A stretch of 64,000 nt of DNA from NCBI RefSeq assembly GCF_000768685.1, contig NZ_AVPK01000007.1, forward strand, positions 124,001-188,000, given 5' to 3'. Origin of the DNA: Knoellia subterranea KCTC 19937 (lineage in GTDB: Bacteria > Actinomycetota > Actinomycetes > Actinomycetales > Dermatophilaceae). A model generated the notes under the pieces. That model was not told the DNA's origin and ran no database searches. It saw only the letters and a program-made list of their open reading frames with translations. The first letter of the stretch is position 1. Every line of letters begins with the position of its first letter. Positions 45,667 to 58,361 of this stretch are shown one piece after another. The position numbers and the translations under genes were made by a program.

Positions 45667-47174
45667 GGCGAGGCCGGGGCCTTGACCTCACGCCGGAGGA
45701 TCTTGCCCGTCGGTCCCTTGGGCAGCTCGTCGAGGAACCACACCTGCCGCGGGTACTTGTAGGCCGCGATTCGCTCCTTGGTGAACTCGATGATGTCGTC
45801 GGCGGTGGCCGTCGCACCCGGTCGCAGCGCGACCCCGGCACCGACCTGCTCACCGAGCAACTCGTCGGGCACAGCGACGACCGCGACCTCGAGCACGTCG
45901 GGGTGTTGGTAGATGACCTCCTCGACCTCGCGCGGGTACACGTTCATGCCGCCACGCAGGATCATGTCCTTCTTGCGGTCGACGATCGTGAAGTAGCCCT
46001 CGTCGTCCTGGGTCGCCATGTCGCCGGTGCGGAACCAGCCGTCGGGGATCGCCTCTGCGGTCGCCTCGGGGTTGGACCAATAACCCTTCATGACGTTGTC
46101 GCCGCGGATGGCGATCTCGCCGACCTCTCCGTGCTCGACCTCGTTGCCGTCGATGTCGATGACCCGCATCTCGCAGCCCGGGATGGCCAGGCCGATGGTT
46201 CCGGGCTTGCGCTCGCGGTCGGGCATGTTGAAGGACGCGACCGGTGACGTCTCGGACAGGCCGTATCCCTCGAGGATGACGCAGCCGAACTTCTCCTCGA
46301 ACGCCTTCATCACCTCGAGCGGCATGGCCGATCCACCCGACGCACACGTGCGCAGGGACGACGCGTCGAGGGAGTCGGAGTCCGGGTGGTTGAGGATCGC
46401 GGCATACATCGTCGGCACGCCCTGCATCACCGTGACCTTCTCGTCGGCGATGACCTTGATCGCCGCGGCCGGGTCGAAGCGGGGGATGAGCGCGAGCGAG
46501 GCACCGACCCGCACCGCGGCGTTGAGCCCGACGACGAGCCCGAAGACGTGGAAGAGCGGGAGGCAGCCCATGATGACGTCGTCCGGCGTGATCTGCTGGA
46601 TGACCTCGGCGCAGCGCATCGCGTTGAGGCTGACGTTGTCGTGGGTGAGCTCGGCGCCCTTCGGCCGACCGGTCGTGCCCGAGGTGTAGAGGATGATCGC
46701 GGTGTCGTCGCCCTCGCGCTCGGTGGCCTCGGCGATCGGGTCGCCGCCGTCGAAGGATCCCTCGACCGGCCCGAGCGGGCTGCACTCCACGATGCGCGTG
46801 CCCGAGTTCTCCGCACCCTTGGTCGCCTCGTCGACGAAGTCGGGCCATACGAACGCGACCTTCGCGCCCGAGTTCGTGAAGAAGAAGTCGATCTCGCCGG
46901 ACTTGAGGAGCGGGTTCATCGGCACGACGACCCCGCCCGCGAGGAGCGTCGCGAAGAACGCGACCGGGAACGCCGGCACGTTCGGGAGGATGAGCGCGAC
47001 GCGGTCACCGGGCTCGATTCCGTTGGCGCGCAACGATCCTGCGAGCTTCGCCGCCATCCCGTGCAGTTGTGCGTACGTGATGTCCTGACCGTTGATCTTG
47101 ATCGCGGGCCGGTCCGGCATGGCCTTCGCGGTGCGGACGAGATGTGAGGCGAGGTTGGACTCTGCGCTGCTCAT
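45663..47174 (-). CDS. Acyl-CoA synthetase (AMP-forming ligase, FadD-like)
   Basis: 503 residues. AMP-binding motif ILYTSGTTGRPKGAELTH, then EGYGLSETSPVASFN, GWFRTGDMATQDDEGYFTIV and the C-terminal catalytic lysine in LPKGPTGKILRREV. It activates a carboxylic acid, most likely a medium- or long-chain fatty acid, to its CoA ester. AAAGGAG about 10 nt before the ATG is a good ribosome site. Divergent from the DinB gene. Confidence 0.93.
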   Translation of the reverse strand: MSSAESNLASHLVRTAKAMPDRPAIKINGQDITYAQLHGMAAKLAGSLRANGIEPGDRVALILPNVPAFPVAFFATLLAGGVVVPMNPLLKSGEIDFFFTNSGAKVAFVWPDFVDEATKGAENSGTRIVECSPLGPVEGSFDGGDPIAEATEREGDDTAIILYTSGTTGRPKGAELTHDNVSLNAMRCAEVIQQITPDDVIMGCLPLFHVFGLVVGLNAAVRVGASLALIPRFDPAAAIKVIADEKVTVMQGVPTMYAAILNHPDSDSLDASSLRTCASGGSAMPLEVMKAFEEKFGCVILEGYGLSETSPVASFNMPDRERKPGTIGLAIPGCEMRVIDIDGNEVEHGEVGEIAIRGDNVMKGYWSNPEATAEAIPDGWFRTGDMATQDDEGYFTIVDRKKDMILRGGMNVYPREVEEVIYQHPDVLEVAVVAVPDELLGEQVGAGVALRPGATATADDIIEFTKERIAAYKYPRQVWFLDELPKGPTGKILRREVKAPASP

Positions 47175-47266
47175 GGTGACTGGCTCCTTTGCCGGGACGG
47201 GGTCGTCGCCATTGTTGTCGACGCGACCTCGTCGTGGGAGGGGTCCGGGCTGAAAGACTCCTGTGC

Positions 47267-47740
47267 GTGATCACCATCGACGAGTACCTCGCCTTCTGCG
47301 ACGCCGCCATCGACGGGTATGCCGGGTGCGTGAGTTCCCTGGGAGAGGCGCACCTCAACGAGGTGGTCACCCTGTCAGACGGGTCGCCCCTGCCCGGGTC
47401 GAACTCGGCCTTCGCCCTCGTTGCTCACATCGTCGGTGTCATGGGCCGTTGGGGACGCACGGTCAATCGGGGCATCGTCGTACCCCGCGACCGCGATGCG
47501 GAGTTCACGGCGACGGGGACGGTCGACCAGGCGCTGGCCCTGCTCGACCTGGGCCGGGCCCGTCTCCACGAGGACGTCCGCGCCTGCGACCCGGCCGCAG
47601 CGCCGGTGAACCCGCCCACGGGCCGGGACCGGACGGCATACGCCACGCAGGGTGCGATTCTCCTGCACGTCTACGAGGAGCTGGCCCAGCACCTGGGCCA
47701 GCTCGAGGTCACCCGCGACGTCATCCTCGCCCGGGCGTGA
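47267..47740 (+). CDS. DinB/mycothiol-transferase superfamily protein
   Basis: 157 residues from GTG 47267. Four-helix DinB fold with a metal site formed by ALVAHIVGVMGRWGR and LLHVYEELAQHLGQLEVTRD; the HLGQ ending is typical of DUF664/DinB members that use mycothiol or bacillithiol for detoxification. Actinobacteria make mycothiol, so a thiol-transferase role is likely but unproven. AAGACT ends 7 nt upstream of the start. Its stop lies 3 nt from the convergent permease stop. Confidence 0.78.
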   Translation: MITIDEYLAFCDAAIDGYAGCVSSLGEAHLNEVVTLSDGSPLPGSNSAFALVAHIVGVMGRWGRTVNRGIVVPRDRDAEFTATGTVDQALALLDLGRARLHEDVRACDPAAAPVNPPTGRDRTAYATQGAILLHVYEELAQHLGQLEVTRDVILARA

Positions 47741-47743
47741 CCC

Positions 47744-49735
47744 TCACTCGTCGCGCATGTCGCGGATCGGGTTGCGCCGGATGTTGCGCAGCAGGGGCGG
47801 AGTGATGGCGACGAGGGACATGAGCAGGATCCCCGCGAGGATCGCCCAGAACACCGGTCCCGGGATCCCGAGGAAGTGGAAGCGCGCGTCACCGTCGAAG
47901 ACTCCGTAGGCGAGTTGCGCTGCGCGAGTAGCGCGTTCGGTGAAGAACACCTCGATGCCCACGACGATGGCGGCGGCGAGCAGGCCAGCGAAGAGGGCGA
48001 TCCGCACGGCCACCCAGATCGAGTAGAGGACGTAGACCTTCATGATGTCCGAGCGCTTGGCGCCGATCGCCCGGAAGACGGCCGTCTCGCGGCGGGAGTC
48101 GGCGATGACGCGGCCCATCATGGCCCAGATGATGATCGTGGCGACGCCGAAGAGGGCGGCGAGCAGCCCGATGAGGAAGGGCCGTGCCTGGCGGGCGATG
48201 TCGTCGACGACGAGGTAGCTCGTGCCGTAGGTCCCCACGGAGAACGGCTGGCCGCACTCGATGTAGTAGTCGCCGCTGAAGACGCCGGGAGTCCCCGGGC
48301 ATGCCTGCGACTCGATGAACGACTTGGCGTCGTTGATGGTCGGGAACGACGCGATGTAGGCGGCCTCCGGCCCGTAGGGTCCGAACATCATCATCTGCTC
48401 GGGCGACTGTGGGGGAGGGCTGGTGAGGAGGTCAGCGTGCCGGAGCTGCGCGGGCACCGCGGCGAGCAGGTCCGCCGGGATGAGTGCGCCGTAGCCGTAG
48501 GTCGTGCCGACGATCCCGGAGACGACGGAGTCGAGGGTGCTGCCACCCGACTGCTGCGTCGGGAGGACGCCGACGATCTGGAACGTCAGGAGTTCGGCAC
48601 GCGGATCGGTTCGAGGAGTGAACTGGGCGTCGAAGGCCTCCCGGTCGGCATCCTTCTTCTTCTCCCGTTCGGTGCGGGTGTCGGACGCGACGGTCACGGC
48701 TCCGCAGGGCGTCGTGGGGAGTTCGAGGATGCGAGCAGGCTTCTCCCAACCCGGCGTTCGCGCATTCGCGGCAAGATCAGCGGCCTGCTGACGAGCCTCG
48801 TCGATGAGCGCTCGTTCGGCGTCGTTGCGGTAGCAGGAGGTGAACGTCGCGCCGTTGGCCTTGTCGCGGACGGTGCGGTACCAGTCAATCTGGGCCGCAC
48901 TGCCCCGGGGACGCTTCGTCAGGCCCAGATTCTTGCCGAGGGTGGCCACCACGTCGTCGACCGGGACGAGGACGGGGATGCCCTTGGGGGTGGCCCGCGC
49001 CGCGTTGGGTTCGGCGATGAAGGAGCGGACCAGGTCGTCGTCCATGACCGTGAAGTTCGACTGGGCGATGCTCGACTCCATGCCCTCCTCGGGCGCCTGC
49101 CCCTCCTTCCCGGGGGTGGGCTCGTTCGTGCCGGTGAGGTCCTCGCGGCCGTCCTTGAGATAGGCGATGCCGAGACCCTGCAGGTGCTTGGGCTGGTAGG
49201 TCTCGGTGGCGCCGCCGCTCCGAGCGGCGGTGTCGAATGCCTCGGGCGTGCTCTTGGACGACTTCTGCGCGGTGGCCACGATCTCGGCCATACGCCGCTT
49301 CCAGACGACGGACTCCTGGTTGACCATCTTGCGCTCGGATGCGGGGATGCTCGGGTCGCCGTAGGGGTCGTCGATGATGGCGGCGACCTCGGTCCTGGGG
49401 TCGTAGTCGGTAATGCCGTACTTCTCCGCCGCGGCCTTGCGCTCAGCAAGGTATGCCGTGTGCGCGGCTTGCATTTCCTTCACCAGTGCGGGGTCGCCCG
49501 GGTAGGGGTAGAGCTGCTCCGACGGGATGACCGGCGTGCCCTGGACGAGGTAACGGCCGCCGAGGTTCTGGTCGGCGAACCGGTCGATGCTCGCCGACGT
49601 GCCGTAGAAGAGGAGGACGCCGCCGCCGATGATGCCGAAGAGCAGTCCGGAGACGATGGTGGTGATGAGGAGGCGGAGGCGCTTGGAGCGAATCTTGGTG
49701 CGCGCCAGGGTGATGGAGTCGCGGAAGCCGATCAT
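47744..49735 (-). CDS. ABC transporter permease, MacB/FtsX type
   Basis: 663 residues. One membrane helix near the N-terminus (LLITTIVSGLLFGIIGGGVL), a very large extracytoplasmic region (about 65-520), then three helices (FLIGLLAALFGVATIIIWAM; VRIALFAGLLAAAIVVGIEV; FWAILAGILLMSLVAITPPL) around the FtsX-type loop RRETAVFRAIGAKRSDIMKV. Topology matches MacB-like mechanotransmission permeases, but the outer domain is bigger than usual and not recognised. ATGA overlap with its ATPase gene. Substrate unknown. Confidence 0.85.
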   Translation of the reverse strand: MIGFRDSITLARTKIRSKRLRLLITTIVSGLLFGIIGGGVLLFYGTSASIDRFADQNLGGRYLVQGTPVIPSEQLYPYPGDPALVKEMQAAHTAYLAERKAAAEKYGITDYDPRTEVAAIIDDPYGDPSIPASERKMVNQESVVWKRRMAEIVATAQKSSKSTPEAFDTAARSGGATETYQPKHLQGLGIAYLKDGREDLTGTNEPTPGKEGQAPEEGMESSIAQSNFTVMDDDLVRSFIAEPNAARATPKGIPVLVPVDDVVATLGKNLGLTKRPRGSAAQIDWYRTVRDKANGATFTSCYRNDAERALIDEARQQAADLAANARTPGWEKPARILELPTTPCGAVTVASDTRTEREKKKDADREAFDAQFTPRTDPRAELLTFQIVGVLPTQQSGGSTLDSVVSGIVGTTYGYGALIPADLLAAVPAQLRHADLLTSPPPQSPEQMMMFGPYGPEAAYIASFPTINDAKSFIESQACPGTPGVFSGDYYIECGQPFSVGTYGTSYLVVDDIARQARPFLIGLLAALFGVATIIIWAMMGRVIADSRRETAVFRAIGAKRSDIMKVYVLYSIWVAVRIALFAGLLAAAIVVGIEVFFTERATRAAQLAYGVFDGDARFHFLGIPGPVFWAILAGILLMSLVAITPPLLRNIRRNPIRDMRDE

Positions 49736-50595
49736 GCGACCACGCCCTGAGGGACGATGAGGCCGTCGCTGAGCCGGATCGTGCGGTCGGCACGTCGGGC
49801 GAGGCTCTCGTCGTGGGTGACGATGACGATCGTTGTCCCGAACTCGTCCCGAATCCGCTCGAAGAGCTCGATGATCGAGGCACCCGTGGCGCTGTCGAGG
49901 TTGCCGGTCGGCTCGTCCGCGAGCAGCAGCGGCGGGCGGTTGAGCAGAGCGCGGGCGATGGCAGCTCGTTGCATCTGACCGCCCGACATCTCCTTGGGCA
50001 GGTGCTTGGACCGATCGGCGAGGCCGACCTCCTCGATGAGGGCCGTCGCCTGGGCGCGACGTTGCTGGCGCGGGGTGCGGGCGAACATCCCGGGGACCTC
50101 GGTGTTCGTCGTCAGCCGCAGGAACGGCTGGAGGTAGAAGAACTGGAAGACGAAGCCGATGGTCTGGTTGCGGAAACGCGACAGCTTGGCGTCGCTGAGC
50201 CGGCCGATGTCGACGCCGTCGACCTGCACGGAACCGCCGCTGGGCTTGTCCAGCCCGCCGATGAGCTGGAGCAGGGTGCTCTTGCCACTGCCACTGGCCC
50301 CGGTCAGGGCGACGAACTCGCCGCGGTCGATCTCGAGCGAGACGCCTCCGAGAGCGGCGACCTTCTGGCGTCCCATCCGATAGGTCTTGTGCAGGTCGGA
50401 CACGGTGATGATGTGGTCGCCCGAGCGGGGCCGCGGCGGACGGACCGGGAGCGCCGGGAGCGCGGGGGCCCTGGAGCCGCCGTGGTGGGCGCGCAGGGCC
50501 GCGATGGCGGCCTCGACGTCCCCGTCGAAGGACGCGAGAAAGTCGGCGACCGGATTGCGGTTGGGCATTCCGGCGTCGCTGGGTGAGTCCGTCAT
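49732..50595 (-). CDS. ABC transporter ATP-binding protein, MacB/LolD type
   Basis: 287 residues from ATG 50595, which follows AGGGGG closely; upstream in-frame starts encode only low-complexity sequence. Walker A GASGSGKSTLLQLIGGL, Q-loop FVFQFFYLQPFLRL, signature MSGGQMQRAAIARALL, Walker B LLLADEPTGNLD, switch histidine IVTHDESLARRADR. An N-terminal extension of about 60 residues (DVEAAIAALRAHHGG) is unusual for this family. Partner of the downstream permease. Confidence 0.9.
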   Translation of the reverse strand: MTDSPSDAGMPNRNPVADFLASFDGDVEAAIAALRAHHGGSRAPALPALPVRPPRPRSGDHIITVSDLHKTYRMGRQKVAALGGVSLEIDRGEFVALTGASGSGKSTLLQLIGGLDKPSGGSVQVDGVDIGRLSDAKLSRFRNQTIGFVFQFFYLQPFLRLTTNTEVPGMFARTPRQQRRAQATALIEEVGLADRSKHLPKEMSGGQMQRAAIARALLNRPPLLLADEPTGNLDSATGASIIELFERIRDEFGTTIVIVTHDESLARRADRTIRLSDGLIVPQGVVA

Positions 50596-50612
50596 CGAGC
50601 CCCCTGGCTTGA

Positions 50613-53622
<3,010 letters not shown>

Positions 53623-53626
<4 letters not shown>

Positions 53627-54018
53627 CGGTTCGCCCCGATCGGCCCGTCGCCCGTCTGGACGAAGTCGGTGTCGATGACCGAGGCGGTTCGTCCGAGGCG
53701 CTGCTCACCTCCGGCCGTGGCCATCCGGACCTGCTCGGAGTCCTCACCGAACGTCACGATCGCCGAGCGCCGGATCTGGGCAGCGAGGTCGTCCTGGGCG
53801 GCACGCACGGCCGCGACGATGCGCTGGCTCAGGGTTCTACCCCCATCGGCGCAGGCCGCGTCGCTCACGTCGAGCGAGGACACGGCGCCGCTGCCCGTGA
53901 CCTCGACGGTCACACCCTCGAACTCACCCGATCCCGAGAGCCGATCGACCTCGGTGCGCCATTGGGATGCCGCGTGGGCCTGTGCGACGAGTCGGGAGAG
54001 GTCTGTGCTCATGGTCAC
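53623..54018 (-). CDS. YbaB/EbfC-like protein
   Basis: 131 residues from GTG 54018 (4-nt overlap with the gene before it; ATG 54012 is an alternative). The central part EGVTVEVTGSGAVSSLDVSD ... GRTLSQRIVAAVRAAQDDLA has the beta-hairpin-then-helix pattern of YbaB/EbfC nucleoid-associated proteins. In actinobacteria similar proteins also accompany type VII secretion genes. Residues 1-28 form a helix; the tail is unstructured. DNA binding is inferred from fold only. Confidence 0.55.
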
Positions 54019-54311
54019 CACGACCCTTCGGTCGTTGGGCGCAGGTCATCGTGCGCGGCCGCGATGGCGGCCAGGACGGCGGGGCCGACTGCCTGTCCAC
54101 CGCGCTGGGCAACGATGTCGCCCACGGCAAGACCGGTCAGCACTCCCTGCCCGTCGACCTCGGCGACGACCTGACCTGCCGCCGCCGTGCCACGACCGGT
54201 CGCGGCCAGCCCGTCCCGCCGCCGCGCGATCCGTTGCGGACGCTCCTCGACCGCGGTCGGCCGGACCTGGCTGCGCGCGAGGATCGGTTGCGCGACGTCG
54301 TCGGAGCTCAT
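54015..54311 (-). CDS. Small YbaB-like protein
   Basis: 98 residues. The second half (GQVVAEVDGQGVLTGLAVGD ... GPAVLAAIAAAHDDL) mirrors the strand-strand-helix core of the downstream YbaB-like gene, suggesting a paralogous pair that could form a heterodimer. The N-terminal 40 residues are Arg/Ala-rich. CAGGAT (54318-54323) ends 6 nt before ATG 54311. Family assignment is tentative. Confidence 0.5.
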   Translation of the reverse strand: MSSDDVAQPILARSQVRPTAVEERPQRIARRRDGLAATGRGTAAAGQVVAEVDGQGVLTGLAVGDIVAQRGGQAVGPAVLAAIAAAHDDLRPTTEGSW

Positions 54312-54378
54312 GGCATCATCCTGACATCAGGTCGGCGGCTCGGCAGGCCGCGGGTGGGCGATCACGAGAGGTCTCGGC

Positions 54379-54705
54379 ATGGAACCGGCTCCAGAGGTTG
54401 GGCTGGGCATCTGGTACGTCTCCCTCGCGGTCTTCGGGACGCTCTGGGCCTCGTTCGCTGTGCCCTACGCCTTCCACGTGGTGAGGGCAGTTCGGGCCGG
54501 GGACACCTGGCTTCCGTTCGAGCCCAAGCCCAACGGCCGCTACACGTTCATGGCCCAATCGCGGCGGTTCGCCGCGTTCCGCGCGCCGACCCCGGAGCAC
54601 AGGACAGCGCTGGGCCTGACGGTGCGCCATGGCATCGGGCTCGCGGTCATCGCGGCCCTGTCGTACGCGCCGATCCGGGACATCGCGTACATCGCGAATC
54701 ACTGA
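54379..54705 (+). CDS. Small membrane protein
   Basis: 108 residues with a first membrane helix (LGIWYVSLAVFGTLWASFAV) and a second near GIGLAVIAALSYAPI; the loop between is basic and aromatic (RYTFMAQSRRFAAFR). No family recognised. AGAGGT lies 6 nt before the ATG, a weak leaderless signal. Confidence 0.6.
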   Translation: MEPAPEVGLGIWYVSLAVFGTLWASFAVPYAFHVVRAVRAGDTWLPFEPKPNGRYTFMAQSRRFAAFRAPTPEHRTALGLTVRHGIGLAVIAALSYAPIRDIAYIANH

Positions 54706-54724
54706 CCTCGGGGATACTGGCGCG

Positions 54725-54853
54725 GTGACTGAAGCTCAACGGGGCAACTGGCTGCAGGTCCTGGCCAACCTCCGTGAGTGGGTGCGCGCCCGACCGGAAC
54801 TCGCACGTGACGAGGACACCCGGTCATTCTTCGAGATCCTCGAGCGGCACTGA
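54725..54853 (+). CDS. Leaderless 42-residue small protein
   Basis: 42 residues: an amphipathic helix (NWLQVLANLREWVRARPELA) and a second short helix (DEDTRSFFEILERH). GATACT (54713-54718) ends exactly 6 nt before GTG 54725. No homologue recalled. It lies 63 nt upstream of gatC in the same direction. Confidence 0.5.
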   Translation: MTEAQRGNWLQVLANLREWVRARPELARDEDTRSFFEILERH

Positions 54854-54916
54854 CCGCGCGCCGATCGGCAGGGCGCTCGTGCTGGGGCCGGCGTGGGGAC
54901 GCCTAGACTGCTCCCC

Positions 54917-55213
54917 ATGGCTGAACTCACCCGCGACGACGTGGCGCACCTCGCCGGTCTCGCCCGCATCGACCTCTCCGACGCCGAGCTCGACAAGATG
55001 GTCGGCGAGTTGGGCGTCATCCTTGAGTCCGTCGCTGTTGTCCAGCAGTCGCCGATCGAGGGCGTCGAGCCGATGAGCCACCCGATGCCGCTCGTCAACG
55101 TCACCCGCCCCGACGTCGTGCGCCCGAGCCTCGGAGCCGAGGCCGCACTTGCGGGCGCCCCCGAGGCCGACCAGCAGCGTTTCTCCGTTCCCCGCATCCT
55201 CGACGAGGACTGA
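54917..55213 (+). CDS. gatC: Asp/Glu-tRNA amidotransferase subunit C
   Basis: 98 residues, the normal GatC length: LTRDDVAHLAGLARIDLSD, then PIEGVEPMSHPMPLVNVTRPD, which wraps GatA. TAGACT (54904-54909) ends 7 nt before ATG 54917. GatCAB converts Glu-tRNA(Gln) and Asp-tRNA(Asn) to the amides. Confidence 0.95.
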   Translation: MAELTRDDVAHLAGLARIDLSDAELDKMVGELGVILESVAVVQQSPIEGVEPMSHPMPLVNVTRPDVVRPSLGAEAALAGAPEADQQRFSVPRILDED

Positions 55214-55222
55214 AGGCCGTGC

Positions 55223-55251
55223 GTATGCCGGGTGGCGAGCACCCGGCATAC
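55223..55251. repeat. Perfect palindrome made of two GTATGCCG motifs
   Basis: GTATGCCGGGTG (55223-55234), loop of 5 nt, CACCCGGCATAC (55240-55251): 12 bp without mismatch, placed between gatC and gatA. The right 18 nt (55234-55251) recur exactly at 35578-35595 upstream of etfB. Confidence 0.8.
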
Positions 55252-55300
55252 CTCACCGCTTCTTTCGTCCACGACACAGACCGCAACCGCTAGGACCGAC

Positions 55301-56824
55301 GTGACCACAGACCTGACCCGCGCGAGCGCCGCCGAACTCTCCGACCTCCTCGCCCAGGGCGAGACGAGCTCGGTCGAGGTGACGCAGTCGCTGCTGAACC
55401 GCACGGACGCCGTCGACGGCGACGTCCACGCCTATCTCCACGTCGACCGTGAGGGTGCCCTGGCGACGGCCCGTGACATCGACGCGCGTCGCGCCGCGGG
55501 CGAGGAGCTGCACCGTCTCGCCGGCGTGCCGATCGCCGTCAAGGACGTCATGGCGACCAAGGGTCTGCCGACGACATGCGGCAGCAAGATCCTCGAGGGG
55601 TGGATCCCGCCGTACGACGCGACCGTCGTGACGCGCATCAAGCAGGCCGGCATGCCGATCCTCGGCAAGACCAACATGGACGAGTTCGCGATGGGCTCGT
55701 CGACGGAGCACTCGGCCTACGGCCCGACCCGCAACCCGTGGGACCTCGACCGCATCCCAGGGGGGTCCGGTGGTGGTTCGAGCGCGGTCGTCGCGTCGTT
55801 CCAGGCGCCGCTCGCGATCGGCACCGACACCGGTGGCTCGATCCGCCAGCCCGCCGCCGTGACCGGCACCGTCGGCACCAAGCCGACCTATGGCGGCGTC
55901 TCGCGCTACGGCCTCGTCGCGCTCGCGTCCTCGCTCGACCAGGCCGGACCGTGCACGCGCACCGTCCTCGACGCGGCCCTGCTGCACGAGGTCATGGGCG
56001 GTCACGACCCGATGGACTCGACCTCGATCAACGCGCCGGTCCCGGCCGTCGTCGAGGCCGCGCGCCGCGCCGACGTCAAGGGCATGAAGATCGGCATCGT
56101 CCGCGAGCTCACCGGCGACGGCTTCCAGGCCGGGGTGCAGGCACGCTTCGACGAGTCGGTCCAGCACCTCGTCGACGCCGGTGCCGAGGTCGTCGAGGTC
56201 TCGTGCCCGAGCTTCGAGGCGGCGCTCGCGGCCTACTACCTGATCCTCCCGTCGGAGGCGTCCTCGAACCTCGCGAAGTTCGACGCCATGCGCTACGGCA
56301 TGCGGGTGCTGCCCGAGGGCATCGACGACCCGAGCGCCGAGCAGGTCATGGCGGCCACCCGCGACGCCGGCTTCGGTGACGAGGTCAAGCGCCGCATCAT
56401 CCTCGGGACCTATGCCCTGTCGTCGGGCTACTACGACGCCTACTACGGCTCGGCCCAGAAGGTCCGCCGCCTCATCGCCGACGACTTCTCGCGGGCGTTC
56501 GATACCGCCGACGTCCTCGTCTCGCCGACGGCGCCGACGACGGCGTTCAGGTTCGGCGACAAGATCGACGACCCGATGGCGATGTACCTCAACGACATCG
56601 CGACCATCCCCGCCAACCTCGCGGGCGTGCCCGGCATGTCGCTGCCGAGCGGACTCGCCGACGAGGACGGACTGCCGGCCGGCTTCCAGATCCTCGCACC
56701 CGCAGCCGCTGACGAACGCCTGTATGCCGTGGGCTCGGCTCTCGAGCAGCGTCTCCTCGCGTCGTGGGGCGGACCGCTCCTCGGCCGTGCGCCAGAACTC
56801 TCCACGACCACGAAGGGGGCCTGA
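55301..56824 (+). CDS. gatA: Asp/Glu-tRNA amidotransferase subunit A
   Basis: 507 residues from GTG 55301 with AGGA upstream. Amidase-signature enzyme; the Ser-cisSer-Lys triad is present: [14 protein letters not shown] (Lys about 80), [13 protein letters not shown] (about 155) and [13 protein letters not shown] (Ser about 179). It releases ammonia from glutamine for GatB. An in-frame extension to 55232 exists, but that codes through the palindrome. Confidence 0.97.
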   Translation: MTTDLTRASAAELSDLLAQGETSSVEVTQSLLNRTDAVDGDVHAYLHVDREGALATARDIDARRAAGEELHRLAGVPIAVKDVMATKGLPTTCGSKILEGWIPPYDATVVTRIKQAGMPILGKTNMDEFAMGSSTEHSAYGPTRNPWDLDRIPGGSGGGSSAVVASFQAPLAIGTDTGGSIRQPAAVTGTVGTKPTYGGVSRYGLVALASSLDQAGPCTRTVLDAALLHEVMGGHDPMDSTSINAPVPAVVEAARRADVKGMKIGIVRELTGDGFQAGVQARFDESVQHLVDAGAEVVEVSCPSFEAALAAYYLILPSEASSNLAKFDAMRYGMRVLPEGIDDPSAEQVMAATRDAGFGDEVKRRIILGTYALSSGYYDAYYGSAQKVRRLIADDFSRAFDTADVLVSPTAPTTAFRFGDKIDDPMAMYLNDIATIPANLAGVPGMSLPSGLADEDGLPAGFQILAPAAADERLYAVGSALEQRLLASWGGPLLGRAPELSTTTKGA

Positions 56825-56828
56825 CACC

Positions 56829-58361
56829 ATGGCATCGACTCAGATTGACACCGAAGCGACCATCGCCTGGGACGACGTCCTCGCGTCGTTCGACCCCGTC
56901 ATGGGTCTCGAGGTGCACGTTGAGCTCGGCACGAACACCAAGATGTTCTGCGGCTGTGCGACCGAGTTCGGCGCCGAGCCCAACACGCAGGTCTGCCCGG
57001 TGTGCCTCGGCCTGCCCGGCGCGCTCCCGGTCGTCAACGAGACCGCGGTGGAGTCTGCGATCCGGATCGGTCTCGCGCTGAACTGCGAGATCGCGGAGTG
57101 GTGCCGGTTCGCCCGGAAGAACTACTTCTACCCGGACATGCCGAAGAACTTCCAGACGTCGCAATACGACGAGCCGATCGCGTTCAACGGCTTCTTGGAT
57201 GTTGAGCTCGAGGACGGCACGACGTACCGCGTCGACATCGAGCGCGCCCACATGGAGGAGGACACCGGCAAGTCGCTGCACGTCGGTGGCTCGACCGGTC
57301 GCATTCACGGCGCGACGCACTCGCTCGTCGACTACAACCGCGCCGGCATCCCGCTCATCGAGATCGTCACCAAGCCGCTCACCGGTGCGGGGGAGCGGGC
57401 GCCTGAGATCGCCAAGGCCTACGTCGCGACGCTGCGCGACCTGCTCAAGGCGCTCGACGTGTCCGACGTGAAGATGGAGCAGGGCTCGATGCGCTGCGAC
57501 GTCAACCTCTCGCTCATGCCCAAGGGCTCCGACACCTTCGGCACGCGCACCGAGACCAAGAACGTCAACTCGCTGCGCTCCGTCGAGCGTGCGGTCCGCT
57601 ACGAGATGTGCCGTCACGGCGCGATCCTCCAGGCCGGCGGCACGATCCTCCAGGAGACGCGGCACTGGCACGAGGACACCGGCATCACGACCTCGGGTCG
57701 CCCGAAGTCCGACGCCGACGACTACCGCTACTTCCCGGAGCCCGACCTCGTGCCGGTCGCGCCGTCGCGCGAGACGGTCGAGGCGCTGCGAGCCACCCTC
57801 CCCGAGCCGCCGGCCCAGCGCCGCAAGCGCCTCCAGGGCGAATGGGGCTTCAGCGACCTCGAGATGCGTGACGTCCTCAACGCCGGGCTCGTCGACCTCA
57901 TCGGCGAGACCGTCGAGGCCGGTGCCACGCCTGCAGGTGCCCGCAAGTGGTGGTCCGGTGAGATCGCCCGGCGCGCCAACGCCGAAGGTGGGGTGAGCGT
58001 CGCGGACTACGCCGCGGAGCGCTCGATCACCCCCGCCCACGTCGTCGAGCTCGAGGGCCTCGTGACCTCCGGTCGCCTCAACGACTCCATGGCCCGCCAG
58101 GCGTGGGAAGGCGTCCTCGACGGCGAGGGCACTCCGACTGCCGTGGCTGACGCCCGCGGACTCGAGCTCGTCCAGGACGACGGCGCCCTCGAGGCGGCCG
58201 TCGACAAGGTCATCGAGGCCAACGCCGACGTCGCGCAGAAGGTCCGCGACGGCAAGGTCCAGGCCGCGGGTGCGCTCATCGGGCAGGTCATGAAGGAGAT
58301 GAAGGGTCAGGCGGACGCGGGCAAGGCCCGCGAGATCATCCTGTCCAAGCTCACGAGCTGA
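56829..58361 (+). CDS. gatB: Asp/Glu-tRNA amidotransferase subunit B
   Basis: 510 residues, 4 nt after gatA. The kinase-like core has [39 protein letters not shown] (zinc cysteines), [20 protein letters not shown] and [11 protein letters not shown]; the C-terminal YqeY-like tail binds tRNA ([20 protein letters not shown]). It phosphorylates and amidates the misacylated tRNA. Confidence 0.97.
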   Translation: MASTQIDTEATIAWDDVLASFDPVMGLEVHVELGTNTKMFCGCATEFGAEPNTQVCPVCLGLPGALPVVNETAVESAIRIGLALNCEIAEWCRFARKNYFYPDMPKNFQTSQYDEPIAFNGFLDVELEDGTTYRVDIERAHMEEDTGKSLHVGGSTGRIHGATHSLVDYNRAGIPLIEIVTKPLTGAGERAPEIAKAYVATLRDLLKALDVSDVKMEQGSMRCDVNLSLMPKGSDTFGTRTETKNVNSLRSVERAVRYEMCRHGAILQAGGTILQETRHWHEDTGITTSGRPKSDADDYRYFPEPDLVPVAPSRETVEALRATLPEPPAQRRKRLQGEWGFSDLEMRDVLNAGLVDLIGETVEAGATPAGARKWWSGEIARRANAEGGVSVADYAAERSITPAHVVELEGLVTSGRLNDSMARQAWEGVLDGEGTPTAVADARGLELVQDDGALEAAVDKVIEANADVAQKVRDGKVQAAGALIGQVMKEMKGQADAGKAREIILSKLTS

